Source: Flavobacterium anhuiense (lineage in GTDB: Bacteria > Bacteroidota > Bacteroidia > Flavobacteriales > Flavobacteriaceae). Taken from it: 64,000 nucleotides of DNA. Every line of letters starts with the position of its first letter. Within the stretch, counting starts at the first letter, position 1. The translations under genes and the position numbers were made by a program. The notes under the pieces were generated by a model. It was not told where the DNA came from, did not search any database, and saw only the letters and a program-made list of their open reading frames with translations. Below are positions 1 to 8,903 of the stretch, piece by piece. Location of the stretch: the NCBI RefSeq assembly GCF_900101855.1, contig NZ_FMVC01000004.1:124001-188000 (forward strand), written 5' to 3'.

Positions 1-28
1 GTTAATTACTTAAAACCAACACAAAGAA

Positions 29-3000
29 ATGAAAAAAAAGTTAAACATACACATACTGCTGTTTCTACTCTTAATAACGGCAGGAATACAAGCCCAAAAT
101 ACCACCCCACTTATTCAATCAAAACTAGATGGAACTGTCGTTGATGCTATTACAAATCAACCTATAATTGGTGCTTCGGTTACCATTAAAGGAACAACCC
201 ACGGCGTTGTGACAGATGCCGAAGGAAAATTTTATTTTCAAACGGGACAGAAATTTCCTTACACCTTGATCGTAAGTTACATCGGATATAAAAAACTAGA
301 AATAATTGTTGAGAAAAATCCCGTAATTATTAATCTTAAAGAAGAACGCCAAGAACTAGACGAATTGGTAGTTGTAGGTTACGGAACTCAAAAAAGAAAA
401 GACATTACCGGCTCGGTAGCTTCGGTTCCAAAAGCCAACTTATCTCAGGTTACTTCTTCGGCAGACAATCTATTAAGAGGTGCAGTTGCTGGAGTTGTAG
501 TTACACAAAGTTCTGGACGTCCGGGCGCTTCTTCAAGCGTTCGCATTCGCGGAGGAAACTCGATTACTGCTGGTAATGAACCTTTGTATGTTGTTGACGG
601 AATCTTAATTTACAACGATAACAATAACAGTAGCGCGGGAGTAACATATGCGGGTGCGAGTGTCAATGTTCTTTCTACTATAAATCCTGCTGATATCGAA
701 TCTATTGAAGTTCTAAAGGATGCCTCAGCAACAGCAATTTATGGCTCTAGAGGTGCCAATGGAGTTGTAATTATTACGACAAAAAAGGGAACCAAAGGAC
801 AAGATAATATTTCGTACCAAGGCTATTTCGGATTTCAGAATATTTCCAAAAAACTGAAATTGATGAATGCGAGCGAATGGGCAAGTTTAAGAAACGATGT
901 TCAGGCGAGTATTGGTCAAGCTCCTTCTTTTTCTCCTGCACAGATCGAGGCTTTGAAGACTTCTGGAAACTACGATTGGCAGTCGGCAGCATTTGTAACG
1001 GCAGCACCTGTTCAAAATCATAATTTATCATTTTCTGGCGGAGACGAGAAATCTAGATATGCTATTTCTGCAGGATACTTTGATCAGGATGGTATTGTTT
1101 TAGGATCTGATTTTAAACGTATTTCGCTACGAGCCAACTATGAACGAAATTATTCTCAGAAATTCAAATTTGGCGTAAATGCCAATTATACGAACTCCAT
1201 TGCAAATGGTGTCGGTACAAATGGAGGCGCCAATGCTGGTAGAAACCCAAACCCACTTGTTAGTGTAGTTTTGACAGCTCCTGTTGTTCCTATTAAAAAT
1301 GCAGACGGAAGTTACAACGTAACCAACAATCCTTACGCAACTTCTGTAAATGGTTATGTTCCGAACCCAATTAATGATTTGGAAAATACAACGAACGAGA
1401 CCAAACTAAACAGAATCCTAACTAGCTTATTTGGTGAGTATAAATTCAATAAAGAATTAACTGCTAAAGTTGCTGTGAGCGGCGATGTTTTAAATACGAA
1501 ACAAAATTACTATGCGCCTTCAAACACCACTACTGGAGCAGGTACAAAAGGATTGGCCTCTATTGGAGAAAGGTTAGTAAGTTCTGTTTTGAATGAAAAT
1601 ACGCTTACCTACAATACCAATTTTGGCGAAAATCATAAATTCTCTGCTCTAGGCGGTTACACACTTCAGTACACAAAAGGCGAAGTGGTAAATGCAGGAG
1701 CTCAGACTTTTGTTAACGATGCCAATACTTACAATGCACTTCAAGATGGTGTGGCGGTAAAACCATACAGCGAAGCTTATGAAAGTGTTTTGAAATCTTG
1801 GCTGGCTAGAGTCAATTATTCTTATAAAGGAAAATACAACTTTACACTTTCTGGACGTGCAGATGGTTCTTCAAGATTTGGTTCTGAATCACTTTGGGGC
1901 TACTTTCCTTCTGCTGGATTCTCATGGAATATTACCGACGAAGAGTTTGCCAATAACATTAAAGGCGTAACCGAAGCAAAACTAAGAATTACAGCTGGAA
2001 CGACAGGAAACCAAGAAATCGGAAACTACCTTCCTTTGGCTTCAATGGGATCTGTAAATTATTCTTTTGGAGGAACATTATATACCGGTTTAGCTCCTAC
2101 CCGATTGGCAAATCCAGATTTGAAATGGGAAAAGACAAATCAATATAATGTTGGATTGGATTTATCATTATTAGACCGAAGAATCAATTTTGTTTTTGAT
2201 GTGTATTATAAAAAGACGAAAGATTTATTGATCAACGTTCCTGTACCATTGAGTTCGGGTTATGCCACAGTGCTTCAAAATATTGGTGGAGTTGAAAATA
2301 AAGGTTTTGAAGTTGGTGTAACAACGGAAAATATAAAAACAGAAAACTTCGCTTGGAACTCCAATATTGTATTTTCTCTTAACCGAAATAAAGTTACTGA
2401 GATCGGAAATGGCGTAGATCAGTTTTTCCCAGTAGTGCCAAACGGCTCTTTATTGCAGCAGCAGCCTGTCACAGTAAAAGTAGGTTTACCATTAGGAACT
2501 TTCTGGGGTTATAGAACCAACGGAATTTTCCAGACTCAGGAAGAAGTAAATACACAGCCAAAAATTAACAGTTTGGCCAATACAAAAGTGGGTGACAGAA
2601 AGTATGTTGATACTAACGGAGATGGCGTAATTACAGCTCTTGACAAAGGCAATTTAGGCACATCTCAACCAAAATTTGTTGGAAGTTTCAGTAATACAGT
2701 TTCATACAATGATTTTGATTTAAATTTCTCTTTTCAAGGTGCATATGGCGGAAAAATCTTTAATGCCTTAAATCAGCAATTGGAGATTTCTACTCTTGGA
2801 ACCAATGCGGCGGCGACTCTAAATGATCGATGGACACCAACAAATCCGAGTAATGAAATTCCGAGAGCTTCTAGTTCTCCTTTAGGAATTGTTTCTGAAC
2901 GTTATGTTGAAGATGCTTCTTTCTTACGATTAAAATTAATCACATTAGGATACACTTTACCTAAAAGCGTTTCTAAAAAACTGGGAACAAAAAGCGTAAA

Positions 3001-3160
3001 AATCTACGTATCAGCAGAAAACCTAATTACATGGACCAAATACACTGGCTATGATCCAGAGGTAAGTTCATACGAACAAAACAACTTATATCCGGGAATT
3101 GATTTTGGTTCTTATCCAAACTCCAAAACATTCATCTCGGGCTTGAACGTAACTTTCTAA
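29..3160 (+). CDS. SusC/RagA-family TonB-dependent outer-membrane transporter
   Basis: This is a TonB-dependent transporter that imports a ligand captured by its SusD partner. Visible parts are a signal peptide (about residues 1-23), a carboxypeptidase-D-like domain (about 33-107), a TonB-box-like DELVVVGYGTQ near residue 110, a plug, and a long beta-barrel ending in Phe as outer-membrane barrels usually do. The length of 1043 aa is normal. A SusD gene follows after 16 bp and sulfatase genes come next, so a sulfated ligand is likely (inference). Only 28 bp of upstream sequence is in the window, so the promoter cannot be judged. Confidence 0.95.
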   Translation: MKKKLNIHILLFLLLITAGIQAQNTTPLIQSKLDGTVVDAITNQPIIGASVTIKGTTHGVVTDAEGKFYFQTGQKFPYTLIVSYIGYKKLEIIVEKNPVIINLKEERQELDELVVVGYGTQKRKDITGSVASVPKANLSQVTSSADNLLRGAVAGVVVTQSSGRPGASSSVRIRGGNSITAGNEPLYVVDGILIYNDNNNSSAGVTYAGASVNVLSTINPADIESIEVLKDASATAIYGSRGANGVVIITTKKGTKGQDNISYQGYFGFQNISKKLKLMNASEWASLRNDVQASIGQAPSFSPAQIEALKTSGNYDWQSAAFVTAAPVQNHNLSFSGGDEKSRYAISAGYFDQDGIVLGSDFKRISLRANYERNYSQKFKFGVNANYTNSIANGVGTNGGANAGRNPNPLVSVVLTAPVVPIKNADGSYNVTNNPYATSVNGYVPNPINDLENTTNETKLNRILTSLFGEYKFNKELTAKVAVSGDVLNTKQNYYAPSNTTTGAGTKGLASIGERLVSSVLNENTLTYNTNFGENHKFSALGGYTLQYTKGEVVNAGAQTFVNDANTYNALQDGVAVKPYSEAYESVLKSWLARVNYSYKGKYNFTLSGRADGSSRFGSESLWGYFPSAGFSWNITDEEFANNIKGVTEAKLRITAGTTGNQEIGNYLPLASMGSVNYSFGGTLYTGLAPTRLANPDLKWEKTNQYNVGLDLSLLDRRINFVFDVYYKKTKDLLINVPVPLSSGYATVLQNIGGVENKGFEVGVTTENIKTENFAWNSNIVFSLNRNKVTEIGNGVDQFFPVVPNGSLLQQQPVTVKVGLPLGTFWGYRTNGIFQTQEEVNTQPKINSLANTKVGDRKYVDTNGDGVITALDKGNLGTSQPKFVGSFSNTVSYNDFDLNFSFQGAYGGKIFNALNQQLEISTLGTNAAATLNDRWTPTNPSNEIPRASSSPLGIVSERYVEDASFLRLKLITLGYTLPKSVSKKLGTKSVKIYVSAENLITWTKYTGYDPEVSSYEQNNLYPGIDFGSYPNSKTFISGLNVTF

Positions 3161-3176
3161 GTAAAAAAAATATATA

Positions 3177-4649
3177 ATGAAAAAGATAATCATAACATTC
3201 CTTTTAAGTGCCAGTCTATTGGTATCGTGCACTGATCTTGAGGTGGCACCTAACTCTTTTGTAACCGAAGACAATTACTTTATCACTCAAGATGATGCAG
3301 TAGCGAGTGTAACTGCAGTATATGCCTCTTTGAGCCTTGATCCAGGTGAGCAAAGTTTATTTGGTCGAAACCTTTACTTCTTAACCGATATGGGTTCTGA
3401 CTACGCAGCTGCAGGAGTTTCTGCTACAAACCCGCAAGTTAGAGCCATGAGCAGTTTAACACACGATGCTACAAATGATCGTGTTCAGGTAGCATGGAGA
3501 CAAATTTACAACGGAATCAACAGAGCAAATGTTTCTATTGATAATATTCCGAAAGTTTCAGGTTCAGAAGTTATCAAAACCAGATTGATCAATGAAGCTA
3601 AATTCATCCGAGCATTGCTTTATTTTCAAGCAGTTCGTCTTTGGGGCGGAGTCCCGATTGTTTTGCATGAAGCTAAATCTATCAATTTGGGAGATTTAAA
3701 AACGAATCGTTCTACAGTTGAGGAAGTGTATACCCAAATCATCAAAGATCTAACAGATGCCGAAGCGCTTCCAAAAACGTATACGGCAGCAGATGCTGGA
3801 CGTGCCACATCAGGAGCAGCAAAAGCCATTTTGGCAAAAGTGTATCTGACTAGAAAAGATTGGCCAAACGCGATTGCAAAAGCTAGAGAAGTAATTGACG
3901 GAGGTTACGGATATGCTTTGTTTGAAGATTTTCAAGATATTTTCACTAAAACAAAAAAGAACGGAAAAGAGCATATTTTCTCTGTTCAGTTTGAACCAAA
4001 TCAAGCAGGAAACGGATCAAGCGGAAGTACTTTTCAAGCCACTTCTTTTACTGGATTTACAGCAACAGAACCAGCAGATATCATTTCAGACGTTGCTTTG
4101 TTTTATGACATCTATGCACCTGGAGACAAAAGAAGAGATGTAAGTTATGCCAAACAATTGCTTAATCCAGCGACAGGTACGCTATACACTTTTCCAAAAC
4201 CTATTTTCAAAAAATACTTGGATTTGTCTAATCTGGCGACACCTTCAAACGTAGCGATCAACTTTCCAGTTATTCGTTATGCGGACATCCTTCTGTCTTT
4301 AGCGGAAGCGATAAATGAACAAGGAGGTCCAACTGCAGAAGCATACGAATTGATTAATCAAGTGCGAAGAAGAGCTTTTGGAAAAGCCATCACAACTCCA
4401 GATGTGACTGTTGATTTAGTGGGATTAAACCAGACGTCTTTTAGAGCTGCAATTCAGGAAGAGCGCAAAAAAGAATTTGTTCAGGAAGGGCAACGCTGGT
4501 ACGATTTGGTAAGATGGGGAACATTGGTTACTGAAGTAAAAAAGGTTACAGCTAAAAACTCAGTTTCAGAAAGAAATAATCTGTATCCGATTCCGCAAAG
4601 CGAAAGAAATATCAATCCTGATGGATTGCCACAAAACCCTGGATATTAA
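3177..4649 (+). CDS. SusD/RagB-family surface lipoprotein
   Basis: This is the surface lipoprotein that caps the upstream SusC barrel and binds its ligand. It starts with a lipoprotein signal whose lipobox ends LLVSC, so the mature protein begins at Cys18. TPR-like helical segments follow (for example around RALLYFQAVRLWGG), and the C-terminal part has the family-typical RWYDLVRWG motif close to the end. The 490-aa length is typical. It lies 16 bp downstream of the SusC gene and is surely co-transcribed with it. The ligand cannot be read from sequence; the sulfatases downstream suggest a sulfate ester. Confidence 0.95.
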   Translation: MKKIIITFLLSASLLVSCTDLEVAPNSFVTEDNYFITQDDAVASVTAVYASLSLDPGEQSLFGRNLYFLTDMGSDYAAAGVSATNPQVRAMSSLTHDATNDRVQVAWRQIYNGINRANVSIDNIPKVSGSEVIKTRLINEAKFIRALLYFQAVRLWGGVPIVLHEAKSINLGDLKTNRSTVEEVYTQIIKDLTDAEALPKTYTAADAGRATSGAAKAILAKVYLTRKDWPNAIAKAREVIDGGYGYALFEDFQDIFTKTKKNGKEHIFSVQFEPNQAGNGSSGSTFQATSFTGFTATEPADIISDVALFYDIYAPGDKRRDVSYAKQLLNPATGTLYTFPKPIFKKYLDLSNLATPSNVAINFPVIRYADILLSLAEAINEQGGPTAEAYELINQVRRRAFGKAITTPDVTVDLVGLNQTSFRAAIQEERKKEFVQEGQRWYDLVRWGTLVTEVKKVTAKNSVSERNNLYPIPQSERNINPDGLPQNPGY

Positions 4650-4659
4650 AAAATTTAAA

Positions 4660-4791
4660 CGCATGGAAACATAGATTTTAAATTATTAATAAAAAAGTAA
4701 AAGAGAAACTCGTTTCTCCACACATAGTTACTATGTGAATTGAAATAAGTGAAACGCCTTTTATCAGAAAACAAATCTATGTTTCTATGTG
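4660..4791. repeat. Nested inverted repeat between SusD and sulfatase genes
   Basis: Imperfect outer arms lie at 4660-4679 and 4773-4791, sharing a core that reads AACATAGATTT on one arm. Inside are two smaller palindromes: GAGAAA/TTTCTC (4703-4718) and CACATAG-TTA-CTATGTG (4721-4737). No coding potential is seen. It may attenuate read-through from susD into the sulfatase gene, or be a mobile palindromic repeat. Confidence 0.6.
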
Positions 4792-4845
4792 TTTAAAAAT
4801 AGGAACCATTATTTAAAAACCATATAACTAAAAAAACTATAAAAA

Positions 4846-6762
4846 ATGAAAAATTTAAAAAATAGCATCTCAATCAAAGGCTCTAAGAAGGGGCTTTTGA
4901 TTACTGCTGTCCTGATTGCACAATTGGGAATAGCACAAGACAAACAAGAATTTAAGGGTACAATCGGAAAAACTCTGGCTGATTCTAAAGAATACTGGCC
5001 AGATCCTATAACGGCACCAAAAGGCGCTCCGAACATTGTTTGGATTCTTTTAGATGACGTTGGATTTGGAGCTTCAAGCGCTTTTGGAGGCTTAATCAAT
5101 ACGCCTACTTTTGATAATCTGGCAAATAATGGTTTACGTTATACAAACTTCCATACAACAGCAATTTGTGCTCCTACCCGTGCCGCTTTATTGACTGGAA
5201 GAAATTCAGGAAGAGTTCACGTAAGCGGATTTTCTCATACTATTTTATCGGCTGGTTTCCCAGGTTGGGACGGAAGAATTCCTTCTGATAAAGGAACAAT
5301 TGCAGAGATTTTACGCGACAATGGCTACAACACGTTTGCAGTTGGAAAATATGGTGTTACACCAGATGAAGACGCAACAGATGCGGGTCCGTTTGACAGA
5401 TGGCCAACGGGAAAAGGTTTCGATCATTTTTACGGATTCTTAGGCTCTCAAACCGACCAATACAATCCTGATTTGGTTGAAGACCAAGTTCACATTAAAC
5501 CTGACGGACGTCATTTGAATGAATTAATTACAGATAAAGCCATCAGCTACATTCAGAAACAGCAAAAAGCGGCGCCAGGAAAACCATTTTTCTTGTATTA
5601 TGCTCCAGGGGCGGTTCATGCACCGCATCAAGTAGCTGAAAAATGGGTTGAGCCATACAAAGGCAAATTTGATGAAGGCTGGGATGTTTATCGCGAAAAA
5701 GTATTGGCAAACCAAAAGAAATTGGGTGTAATTCCTCAAAATGCCGTTCTGCCAGAACGTAACGCTTTAATTACAGAATGGAAAAAATTATCACCAGACC
5801 AAAAGAAAGTATACGCAAGATTCATGGAAGTTTACGCTGGATTCTTAACGTATACGGATTATGAAATTGGAAGAGTTGTAGATTATTTAAAACAAAGCGG
5901 ACAGCTTGATAATACTTTAATCTTTGTTGCCATTGGAGATAACGGTGCAAGTAAAGAAGGGACTCTACAAGGAACAATCAACCAAAGTTTATTTGCTCAA
6001 GGAAAAACCGACGAAGAAAACTTCCAAAGCAATTTGAACAACATTGGCGAAATCGGAACAGCTAAAGGTTTAAATACCAATTACCCTTTGGGATGGGCTC
6101 AGGCAACAAATGCTCCTTTCAAAAACTGGAAACAAGATGCACAGTCTGAAGGAGGAACTCGCAACCCGCTGATTGTTTTTTATCCAAACGGAATTAAAGA
6201 CAAAGGCGGTATAAGAAATCAATACAGCCACGTAACAGATATTTTGCCAACGACTTTGGATATTGTTGGAATTAAAGCCCCAGAATACATTAGAAATATT
6301 AAACAAGATATTATTCAAGGTTCAACTTTCAAAGCTTCTTTAGACAATCCAAAAGCTGAATCATTACATAAAGTGCAGTATTACTACATCTTTGGAAACA
6401 GAGCCATTTACAAAGACGGATGGAAAGCTTCTGCTGCGCATTTGCCAGATTCTTTCGCAGTAAAAAAATCTTTAGGAAGCAACGAAAAACCTGCTCCAAG
6501 CAACTTCGATACTGATGTTTGGGAATTATACAATCTAAACGAAGATTTTAACGAACGTAACAATCTGGCGAAAAAGTATCCTGAAAAACTGGCTGAGCTT
6601 CAAAAATTATTTGACGAACAGGCAAAAGAAAATAATCTATATCCTTTAATCGATTGGCAGGATGTTTATAACAGAAGAATTCACAATACTGGTGCTGATA
6701 AAGGAAAAACAATTTCTGACTTAATCAAACAAGCAACTAAACCAGGAGGAACCAATAATTAA
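4846..6762 (+). CDS. Arylsulfatase-type sulfatase with altered active-site motif
   Basis: This is an alkaline-phosphatase-fold sulfatase (S1 family, resembling the S1_4 arylsulfatase group) that hydrolyses sulfate esters. A signal peptide ends near residue 30, so it is exported. Metal ligands appear as LLDD near the N-terminus and GDNG (D365, N366). The formylglycine site is Cys108 in CAPTR. HAPH and a late Lys in FKNWKQ match other active-site positions. The usual GKWH motif reads GKYG here (K168-G170), so the His that normally acts on the formylglycine is missing. It follows the SusC/SusD pair after about 200 bp. The substrate is unknown, and reduced or altered activity is possible. Confidence 0.88.
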   Translation: MKNLKNSISIKGSKKGLLITAVLIAQLGIAQDKQEFKGTIGKTLADSKEYWPDPITAPKGAPNIVWILLDDVGFGASSAFGGLINTPTFDNLANNGLRYTNFHTTAICAPTRAALLTGRNSGRVHVSGFSHTILSAGFPGWDGRIPSDKGTIAEILRDNGYNTFAVGKYGVTPDEDATDAGPFDRWPTGKGFDHFYGFLGSQTDQYNPDLVEDQVHIKPDGRHLNELITDKAISYIQKQQKAAPGKPFFLYYAPGAVHAPHQVAEKWVEPYKGKFDEGWDVYREKVLANQKKLGVIPQNAVLPERNALITEWKKLSPDQKKVYARFMEVYAGFLTYTDYEIGRVVDYLKQSGQLDNTLIFVAIGDNGASKEGTLQGTINQSLFAQGKTDEENFQSNLNNIGEIGTAKGLNTNYPLGWAQATNAPFKNWKQDAQSEGGTRNPLIVFYPNGIKDKGGIRNQYSHVTDILPTTLDIVGIKAPEYIRNIKQDIIQGSTFKASLDNPKAESLHKVQYYYIFGNRAIYKDGWKASAAHLPDSFAVKKSLGSNEKPAPSNFDTDVWELYNLNEDFNERNNLAKKYPEKLAELQKLFDEQAKENNLYPLIDWQDVYNRRIHNTGADKGKTISDLIKQATKPGGTNN

Positions 6763-6770
6763 TTGCATAA

Positions 6771-6800
6771 CCTGCAAGGTTTCAAAAACCTTGCAGAACA
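6771..6800. repeat. Short hairpin repeat (ACCTTGCAG type)
   Basis: The arms ACCTGCAAGGTTT and AAAACCTTGCAGA form a short hairpin just after the sulfatase stop. There is no T-run, so it is more likely a dispersed intergenic palindrome than a terminator. A second hairpin of similar style, with different arms, lies at 10561. Confidence 0.5.
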
Positions 6801-6814
6801 TAAAAAGAATAATT

Positions 6815-6934
6815 ATGAAACGAGTAGATTATGAAATCATAGGAAAAAAGATTGTCGTTGGGATAATCTTGTTTTTAGTTCCACTGGCTATCCTAGCTGG
6901 CGGATTAGCAGTAGTAAATCAATTTTTAAAATAA
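6815..6934 (+). CDS. 39-aa single-pass membrane peptide
   Basis: This is a small open frame with ATG start and TAA stop in the 178-bp gap between the sulfatase and the hydroxylase, ending 6 bp before the hydroxylase start. The product has a charged N-terminus (MKRVDYEIIGKK), one hydrophobic helix (about residues 13-35) and a short QFLK tail. It has no cleavage site or cysteine. I do not recognise a family. Its tight spacing before a membrane hydroxylase suggests a small accessory subunit (inference). Translation is unproven. Confidence 0.55.
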   Translation: MKRVDYEIIGKKIVVGIILFLVPLAILAGGLAVVNQFLK

Positions 6935-6940
6935 GAAATC

Positions 6941-7999
6941 ATGGCAATAGTTCAAAAAGAAAAATTAACGAGAGACTTAACTATAAGTTTTTTCATTTAT
7001 TCATTGCCTGTAGTGGCAATTTACCTGTATTTTAAACTAACTGGTGGAGCTGTAAGCGAATCCCATTTAACATTGCCTCCATTTTTAGAATTTGCACAAC
7101 CCATTTTTGCTAATATTCGAACTTGGGGATTAACCGTATTTATGATCGTTTTAGGAATTATCGAATTTGCTGCAGGTTTATACGATGACGAATGGACTGG
7201 TGAAGAACGCAAAATTGACATTGTTTGTTTCTTAGCTCCAAAATTGATTTTGCCTCCTATCATTGCTTTTTTCAGTTTAACAGCTTTACCTTATTTATTG
7301 CCAAATCTGGCTAATTCATTATCATGGGTTCCGTTTTGGGGAGGTTTTTTCTTAATAGCAATTGCTGACGATTTAACGCAGTATTGGTACCATAGATTGC
7401 ATCACCAAGTTCCATTTTTATGGCGTTTTCACAGAACGCACCATTCAGCTCCGTACATGGGGATGGCAATGGCTTCTAGGCAAAACTTTATTTATACGGT
7501 TTTCTTTTCTCAAATTTATTTGACAGCCACTTTAACGTATTTAGGTTTAGGCCTTCCTGCTTTATTTGTTTTAGTAATCAAAAGTTTCATCACTTTGGGA
7601 GCGCACTCAAGCATTCCGTGGGATAAACCTTTTTATAAATACAGAATATTGCATCCAATTGCATGGGTTTTAGAAAGATTGATCTCTACTCCTGCTACGC
7701 ATCACGCACATCACGCAGATACAAGCGGAGACGGTGTTGGGCATTTCAAGGGAAACTTCGGAAACATGTTCTTCATTTGGGATGTTATTTTCGGAACAGG
7801 ATTAATTACTCGCCAATATCCAAAATCATTCGGAACAAAATCATACAAACAAGAAGAATGGTATGCACAGTTTCTTTGGCCGATTTTTAAATCTAAAAAA
7901 GAAGGAAGTTCTCTTGCCGAAGGTGTATTATCGCTTCCGCTAAAACCAAAGCCAGTTACAGCCGAAGAAACTCCTGCACCGGTATTAGAACAAGTATAA
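6941..7999 (+). CDS. Sterol desaturase / fatty acid hydroxylase superfamily protein
   Basis: This is a membrane-bound di-iron oxygenase of the fatty acid hydroxylase superfamily, which hydroxylates or desaturates lipids, sterols or carotenoids. The His clusters that bind iron are clear: HRLHH (H151-H155), HRTHH (H164-H168) and HHAHH near residue 250. Several membrane helices precede and separate them. The 352-aa length is normal. It sits inside the sulfatase locus and its stop codon abuts the next start, so it is probably translated with that gene. Its presence hints that the locus handles a lipid-like or cyclic sulfate ester (inference). Confidence 0.88.
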   Translation: MAIVQKEKLTRDLTISFFIYSLPVVAIYLYFKLTGGAVSESHLTLPPFLEFAQPIFANIRTWGLTVFMIVLGIIEFAAGLYDDEWTGEERKIDIVCFLAPKLILPPIIAFFSLTALPYLLPNLANSLSWVPFWGGFFLIAIADDLTQYWYHRLHHQVPFLWRFHRTHHSAPYMGMAMASRQNFIYTVFFSQIYLTATLTYLGLGLPALFVLVIKSFITLGAHSSIPWDKPFYKYRILHPIAWVLERLISTPATHHAHHADTSGDGVGHFKGNFGNMFFIWDVIFGTGLITRQYPKSFGTKSYKQEEWYAQFLWPIFKSKKEGSSLAEGVLSLPLKPKPVTAEETPAPVLEQV

Positions 8000-8011
8000 A
8001 TGCTTCTTGAT

Positions 8012-8728
8012 ATGAAAAATCAAATGTTAAAATCCAGTATAACAGCAATTGCCTTTTTATGGGCAGTTGCTGCTTTTTCGCAAAATGAAATTCACAGTTC
8101 ATTATCGCTAGATTCATTTTATTCGAAAATAAAAAGCCAAAAAAATCCACAGATTGTTGATGCCAGAACTCCAGAAGAATTTGCATTGAATCATATTGAA
8201 GGTGCTGTAAACTTTAATCTTCAATCTGAAAACTATGCGCAATCTGTTGCTAAACTAGACAAGTCAAAACCTGTTTTTATATATTCCATCGGAGCTGGCA
8301 GAAGTGTCGCTTTAGAAAAAGAATTATTAAAAAATGGTTTCTCAGAAGCCTATAGTTTAGAAGGCGGAATTGCGAATTGGATTGGAAACGGAAAACCTTT
8401 TTATTCTAATCTAAAAAGTAAATTGTCTTTGGCGGAATTCAATAAGATTATTACTGATAACAAAACTGTTCTTGTAGATATCGGTTCAAAATACTGTGCT
8501 CCTTGCAAAAAAGTAAAACCAGTTTTAGAAAACATTAGATCAGAATATGGTTCGAATTTAAAAATCGTAGAAATTGAATTGGAAGACAGTCCGCAAGTTA
8601 TTGCCGATTTAAAAACCGTAAAAGTTTTCCCGACTTTGATTTTATATCAAAACGGCAAAATTGTTTTTAAGAAAGAAGGAATAAATGACTTGAAGAACGA
8701 AGTTGATGTTGCGTTGGCTTCGAAATAA
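8012..8728 (+). CDS. Exported rhodanese-like / thioredoxin fusion protein
   Basis: This is a two-domain secreted protein. After a signal peptide (about residues 1-24) comes a rhodanese-like domain (about 38-130), then a thioredoxin fold (about 135-238) with the redox motif CAPC (C162, C165). In the rhodanese loop the catalytic Cys is replaced: the motif reads SIGAGRS with Ser92 where active enzymes have Cys, so sulfurtransferase activity is unlikely. An alternative ATG at 8000 directly follows the previous stop; 8012 is preferred because it gives a normal Met-Lys signal peptide. It may be a periplasmic thiol-handling protein serving the locus (inference). Confidence 0.82.
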   Translation: MKNQMLKSSITAIAFLWAVAAFSQNEIHSSLSLDSFYSKIKSQKNPQIVDARTPEEFALNHIEGAVNFNLQSENYAQSVAKLDKSKPVFIYSIGAGRSVALEKELLKNGFSEAYSLEGGIANWIGNGKPFYSNLKSKLSLAEFNKIITDNKTVLVDIGSKYCAPCKKVKPVLENIRSEYGSNLKIVEIELEDSPQVIADLKTVKVFPTLILYQNGKIVFKKEGINDLKNEVDVALASK

Positions 8729-8766
8729 GCACAATCTTTTACACAGTTTCAACGCACAATATGTCA

Positions 8767-8856
8767 TCCTGAGGAACGAAGGATCACACTAGTAATTCCG
8801 TAATCAGAGTCGACAATCTTTGTAGAGCTACGTGTGTGATCCTTCGTTCCTCAGGA
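8767..8856. repeat. Perfect 23-bp inverted repeat, GGAACGAAGGATC type
   Basis: The arms at 8767-8789 and 8834-8856 are perfect reverse complements with a 44-bp loop. The core reads GAGGAACGAAGGATCACAC. The right arm overlaps a possible GTG extension of the following sulfatase, an argument against that start. I recognise this as a widespread Bacteroidota intergenic palindrome from memory, not from a search. Confidence 0.75.
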
Positions 8857-8903
8857 TTACAAAATACTGTCAAAAGCAATGCGAACTAACCAAAAACCAA
8901 AAT

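Noticed and set aside
8832..8903. GTG-initiated 24-codon extension of the second sulfatase
   Set aside because: The extension would be encoded by the right arm of a palindromic repeat; the ATG at 8904 precedes a normal membrane anchor.
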